From assembly GCF_000380245.2 (NCBI RefSeq), contig NZ_HG428741.1, forward strand, positions 2,611,665 to 2,675,664: a stretch of 64,000 bases of DNA, read 5' to 3'. The notes under the pieces were generated by a model. It did no database searches, was not told the DNA's origin, and worked only from the letters and a program-made list of their open reading frames with translations. Below are positions 61,278 to 64,000 of the stretch, one piece after another. The DNA comes from Bacillus massiliigorillae. GTDB taxonomy: Bacteria; Bacillota; Bacilli; Bacillales; DSM-1321. Made by a program: the position numbers and the translations under genes. Position 1 is the first letter of the stretch. Every line of letters begins with the position of its first letter.

Positions 61278-63134
61278 TTAAAAAGGAAAGAACAGCGGAA
61301 TAGCTATCAAGACAAATATCCCAACAAATATTTGTAATGGTACTCCAACTCGAATAAAGTCATTAAATTTATAACCTCCTGCTGTCATAACAAGAGCATT
61401 AGTTGGAGAGGCAACTGGTGTTGAAAATGACATACTTGCAGCAACAGCTACACCTACAAGTAACGGATATGGACTAATAGCCATTCCTGTAGCCGTTGTA
61501 ATAGCTATCGGTGCTAAAATAACCGCTGTCGCTGTATTGCTTATAAATTGTGAAAGTAACGTCGTAATAATATATAGACCAATTAATACTCCATAAGAAC
61601 CAAAATCACCAAAAATATCAAGCATACCATTACTAATAAATTGCACCCCACCTGTTTTCTCAAGCGCAGTAGCGAGAGGTAACATAGCCGCAATCAAAAT
61701 AACAGATTCCCATTGAATTTTTTTATAAGCTACCTCAATAGAACGGATACACCCTGTTGCAATCATTAAAAACGCCGAGAGCAAAACGCTGATAACCGGT
61801 GATATCACTTCAAAGGTCATTAATACAAGCATAAAGGCTAAAATAGCCGCCGCAATTGGCGCCTTTCCACTTGCATATGCAACATTTGCTTCTTCAGAAA
61901 TCGTTCCAAGTATAACCACATCATGCTTATCCTGCGATAACATTTCGATATTTTCCCATTTACCATGAATGAGTAACGCATCTCCAAGCTTTAATTTCTC
62001 CTTCATGAAATCGGTATGGATATATTCTCCCTTACGATTAATTGCCAAAACATTACAAGAATATTTTTCTCTAAAATGTATATCAACAATTGTCTGATCT
62101 TCCATGCTAGAATGAGGAGCAATTAATATTTCAGTCATCCCATAGGATTTACCAAGAAAATGCGCTTTAATATCAACCAAGTCAAATGATTTTTGTTCTA
62201 ATTCATATTGCCTAACGAATCGTTCTACTTCTGATATACCACCGAAAACCAGTAATAAATCATGCGGATGAACAATTTCATTCGCTCTTGCAACAATAGC
62301 TTGCTTCGACTGCTTAATCGATAACTTCTCTTTTATTCTACGTTCAATCTCAATTACAGTTATTTCGAAATTTAAAGGTAATTTCAAATCTGCCAATCTT
62401 TCACCAACAATATCAGATGTTTCTGGAACATATACAAAGTGCAATTGATCATACACTTTATATAAGCCAGCTAACTCCCCACTTGAAAGACTCTTTCCAT
62501 TAGATGATGGTGTTGCTTCATGATTCGGTAGTAGCTTCCTCCCTATTGTCATCATGAATACTAACCCTGCTGTTAATGCTATAATTCCTATCCCAGTAAT
62601 ATCAAAAAAACCGAGCTTCTCATATCCACCTTTTACTAGTGCATCACTCACAACTAAATTCGGAGGTGTACCAATAATCGTCAATAAGCCTCCTAAGCTA
62701 CTTGCAAAGGTTAATGGTAACAGAAAGCGTGAAGGACTTTTACGCAGTTCTAACGCGATACTCATAATGACAGGCAGCAGAACTGCCACAGTACCTGTAT
62801 TACTTAACACAGCACTAAATAATCCAACAGTTACGATAATGATAAACAGTAATTTACGCTCACTATTGCCTCCTAATCTCAACAAAGAATTTCCGATATT
62901 CTTTGCCAAGCCTGAATCAAAAATACCAGCTCCCACAACAAATAAACCTGCTATCATTATAACAACGGAATTTGAAAATCCTGCCAACGCCTCTTCAGGA
63001 GTAAGAATTCCTAATATCGTTAGCGTTAATAAAGATCCAACCGCGATTAAATCAGGTCTATATTTACTTTGAATAAACAATGAAGTAACAATTAGTAATA
63101 TAAAAAAAGTGATGATCATAGGATGTATAATCAT
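61278..63134 (-). CDS. SLC13/DASS family permease with central RCK_C (TrkA_C) domains
   Basis: A 618-residue transporter with about eleven hydrophobic segments. Each half carries the DASS signature: LSNTGTVAVLLP (Ser111-Asn112-Thr113) and FISNTATAVILAP. Between them, about residues 215-400, are two soluble TrkA_C-like domains (EITVIEIERRIKEKLSI..., CNVLAINRKGEYIHTDF). This architecture occurs in bacterial sodium/anion symporters for sulfate or dicarboxylates, and the RCK_C domains probably bind a ligand. Substrate unknown. ATG start; ribosome site is a G-run (GTGGGGG). Confidence 0.88.
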   Translation of the reverse strand: MIIHPMIITFFILLIVTSLFIQSKYRPDLIAVGSLLTLTILGILTPEEALAGFSNSVVIMIAGLFVVGAGIFDSGLAKNIGNSLLRLGGNSERKLLFIIIVTVGLFSAVLSNTGTVAVLLPVIMSIALELRKSPSRFLLPLTFASSLGGLLTIIGTPPNLVVSDALVKGGYEKLGFFDITGIGIIALTAGLVFMMTIGRKLLPNHEATPSSNGKSLSSGELAGLYKVYDQLHFVYVPETSDIVGERLADLKLPLNFEITVIEIERRIKEKLSIKQSKQAIVARANEIVHPHDLLLVFGGISEVERFVRQYELEQKSFDLVDIKAHFLGKSYGMTEILIAPHSSMEDQTIVDIHFREKYSCNVLAINRKGEYIHTDFMKEKLKLGDALLIHGKWENIEMLSQDKHDVVILGTISEEANVAYASGKAPIAAAILAFMLVLMTFEVISPVISVLLSAFLMIATGCIRSIEVAYKKIQWESVILIAAMLPLATALEKTGGVQFISNGMLDIFGDFGSYGVLIGLYIITTLLSQFISNTATAVILAPIAITTATGMAISPYPLLVGVAVAASMSFSTPVASPTNALVMTAGGYKFNDFIRVGVPLQIFVGIFVLIAIPLFFPF

Positions 63135-63318
63135 AAAGGACCCCCACTAATATGCAATAAGAAATTTTTTCATTCCTTTTATGTAAATAAAAAATGATAT
63201 ACTCTAAAAAACACTTTACGTTCATTTCTTCTATATTTTTAAAACATTATGTTCTCAACTTTAATATAAAAAACATATTATGAGAATAACTCATCATAAA
63301 AGATAGGTTTGAAATAAG

Positions 63319-64000
63319 ATGGAAAAAAAATTTAACCGTAGAACTTTTTTAAAGAGAAGTATCGCGACTATTCTCTCTATTTCTGGCATTGGAGTTGGTA
63401 GTCGCTATTACGCTGAATACATCGAACCCTATTGGATTGATATTACTAATCATACCATTTCTGATGAATATATTCCAAACGGATTCTCAGGCACTACTAT
63501 CGTACAATTTAGTGACACACACTTAGGCTTTCAATATCAATTAAACAACCTTGAAAAAACAGTACAATTAATAAACAAAATTCAGCCTGATCTTATTGTA
63601 TTTACCGGAGATCTAATGGACAAGCCGAATCATTATGATTCTCCAACTAAAATCATTCCTATATTACAGAAACTTCATGCACCATTCGGGAAGTTTTGTA
63701 TATTCGGCAATCATGATCATGGAGGATATGGCTCAGATTTATATAAGCAAACGATGGAAGACAGTGGCTTTATGGTATTACAAAACGCTAACACTATTAT
63801 TACAAACAGCTTGAAACAATCTATATATATTTCAGGAATTGATGATGCCATGTTAGGGAGACCCAATTGGGAAAACACACTGAATAATATTCCAAAAGAC
63901 GCCTACTCCATTCTGCTCTCCCACGCACCGGATTTTGCAGACAGAGCAAAGAATGAAAATGTTTCCCTTCAACTAAGTGGACATAGTCACGGCGGGCAAG
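63319..64000 (+). CDS. ykuE: Tat-exported metallophosphoesterase YkuE, 5' part
   Basis: The gene begins at ATG 63319 and is cut by the window end after 227 codons. The N terminus carries a twin-arginine signal (NRRTFLK, Arg7-Arg8) followed by a hydrophobic segment (about 14-29), so folded export by the Tat pathway is expected. Metallophosphoesterase motifs are intact: SDTHLG (Asp66, His68), GDLMD, GNHDH, SHAPD and GHSHGG. It resembles B. subtilis YkuE, a Tat substrate of the cell wall. The substrate is not known. Confidence 0.9.
   Translation, partial: MEKKFNRRTFLKRSIATILSISGIGVGSRYYAEYIEPYWIDITNHTISDEYIPNGFSGTTIVQFSDTHLGFQYQLNNLEKTVQLINKIQPDLIVFTGDLMDKPNHYDSPTKIIPILQKLHAPFGKFCIFGNHDHGGYGSDLYKQTMEDSGFMVLQNANTIITNSLKQSIYISGIDDAMLGRPNWENTLNNIPKDAYSILLSHAPDFADRAKNENVSLQLSGHSHGGQ

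Noticed and set aside
1..64000. tRNA, rRNA, CRISPR, prophage or insertion sequence
   Set aside because: No cloverleaf ending in CCA, no regularly spaced repeats, no transposase or phage gene was seen on either strand.

Overview
This is a gene-dense, AT-rich chromosomal window from an endospore-forming Firmicute. The protein sequences and the gene order (tmcAL-ylbLK-spoVV-coaD-rsmD-ylbGFEDC-cta-pyc-ftsW-yla-suhB-ykt-pdh-def-ykrA-rpoY-rnjA-ktrC-yku) place it in Bacillus, most likely the Bacillus cereus group. I see no rRNA, tRNA, prophage, insertion sequence or CRISPR array. The only repeated DNA is a non-coding dispersed repeat present three times.

Layout. Positions 1-10.5 kb hold the ylb block: the 3' end of tmcAL, the YlbL protease, the YlbK patatin lipase, the sporulation DPA transporter SpoVV, coaD, rsmD, a structured RNA that I assign to the forespore sRNA CsfG, a stalk-domain protein not seen in the B. 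subtilis order, then ylbG, ricF, ylbE, ylbD and ylbC. Positions 10.8-22 kb hold yugN, an AI-2E family permease, a GNAT protein and the complete caa3 oxidase locus (ctaM, ctaG, ctaF, ctaE, ctaD, ctaC, ctaB, with divergent ctaA). Positions 22-36 kb hold pyc, ftsW, ylaN, phoH, ylaJ, a ylaL-like gene, ylaI, ylaH, typA, ylaF, suhB and the ykt genes. Positions 36-46 kb hold a nitronate monooxygenase, an SR1/SR1P-like dual-function RNA, small DUF genes and the pdhABCD operon. Positions 46-64 kb hold def, ykrA, a very short cationic-peptide ORF, rpoY-rnjA, ktrC, ykuV, ykuU, dapL-dapD, ccpC with a divergent permease, darB, ykuJ, an MBL hydrolase, a glutaredoxin, ykuI, a transglutaminase-like gene, an SLC13 permease and the 5' part of a Tat-exported ykuE.

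How the genes work together. Most of the window is core physiology: pyruvate metabolism (pyruvate carboxylase and pyruvate dehydrogenase), aerobic respiration with heme O/A synthesis and oxidase assembly, the acetylated diaminopimelate branch (DapD/DapL), thiol redox proteins, RNA metabolism (RNase J1, RpoY, PhoH) and sporulation. Three likely c-di-AMP-linked proteins lie here (KtrC, DarB, Pyc). Putative regulatory sites fit the gene functions: a sigma-E promoter before spoVV, a sigma-F/G promoter before csfG, a ResD-like box between ctaA and ctaB, CcpN-like and cre-like sites on the SR1 promoter, and an exact CcpC dyad between ccpC and its divergent neighbour.

The items most worth a second look are a 23-codon strongly cationic ORF with its own promoter, ribosome site and terminator (47.6 kb), two near-identical 45-bp promoter-bearing repeats before rpoY-rnjA, the SR1P and csfG RNAs, and the modular dispersed repeat. 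Several start codons were moved from the longest-ORF start to one correctly spaced from a Shine-Dalgarno sequence; these choices are explained in the entries.
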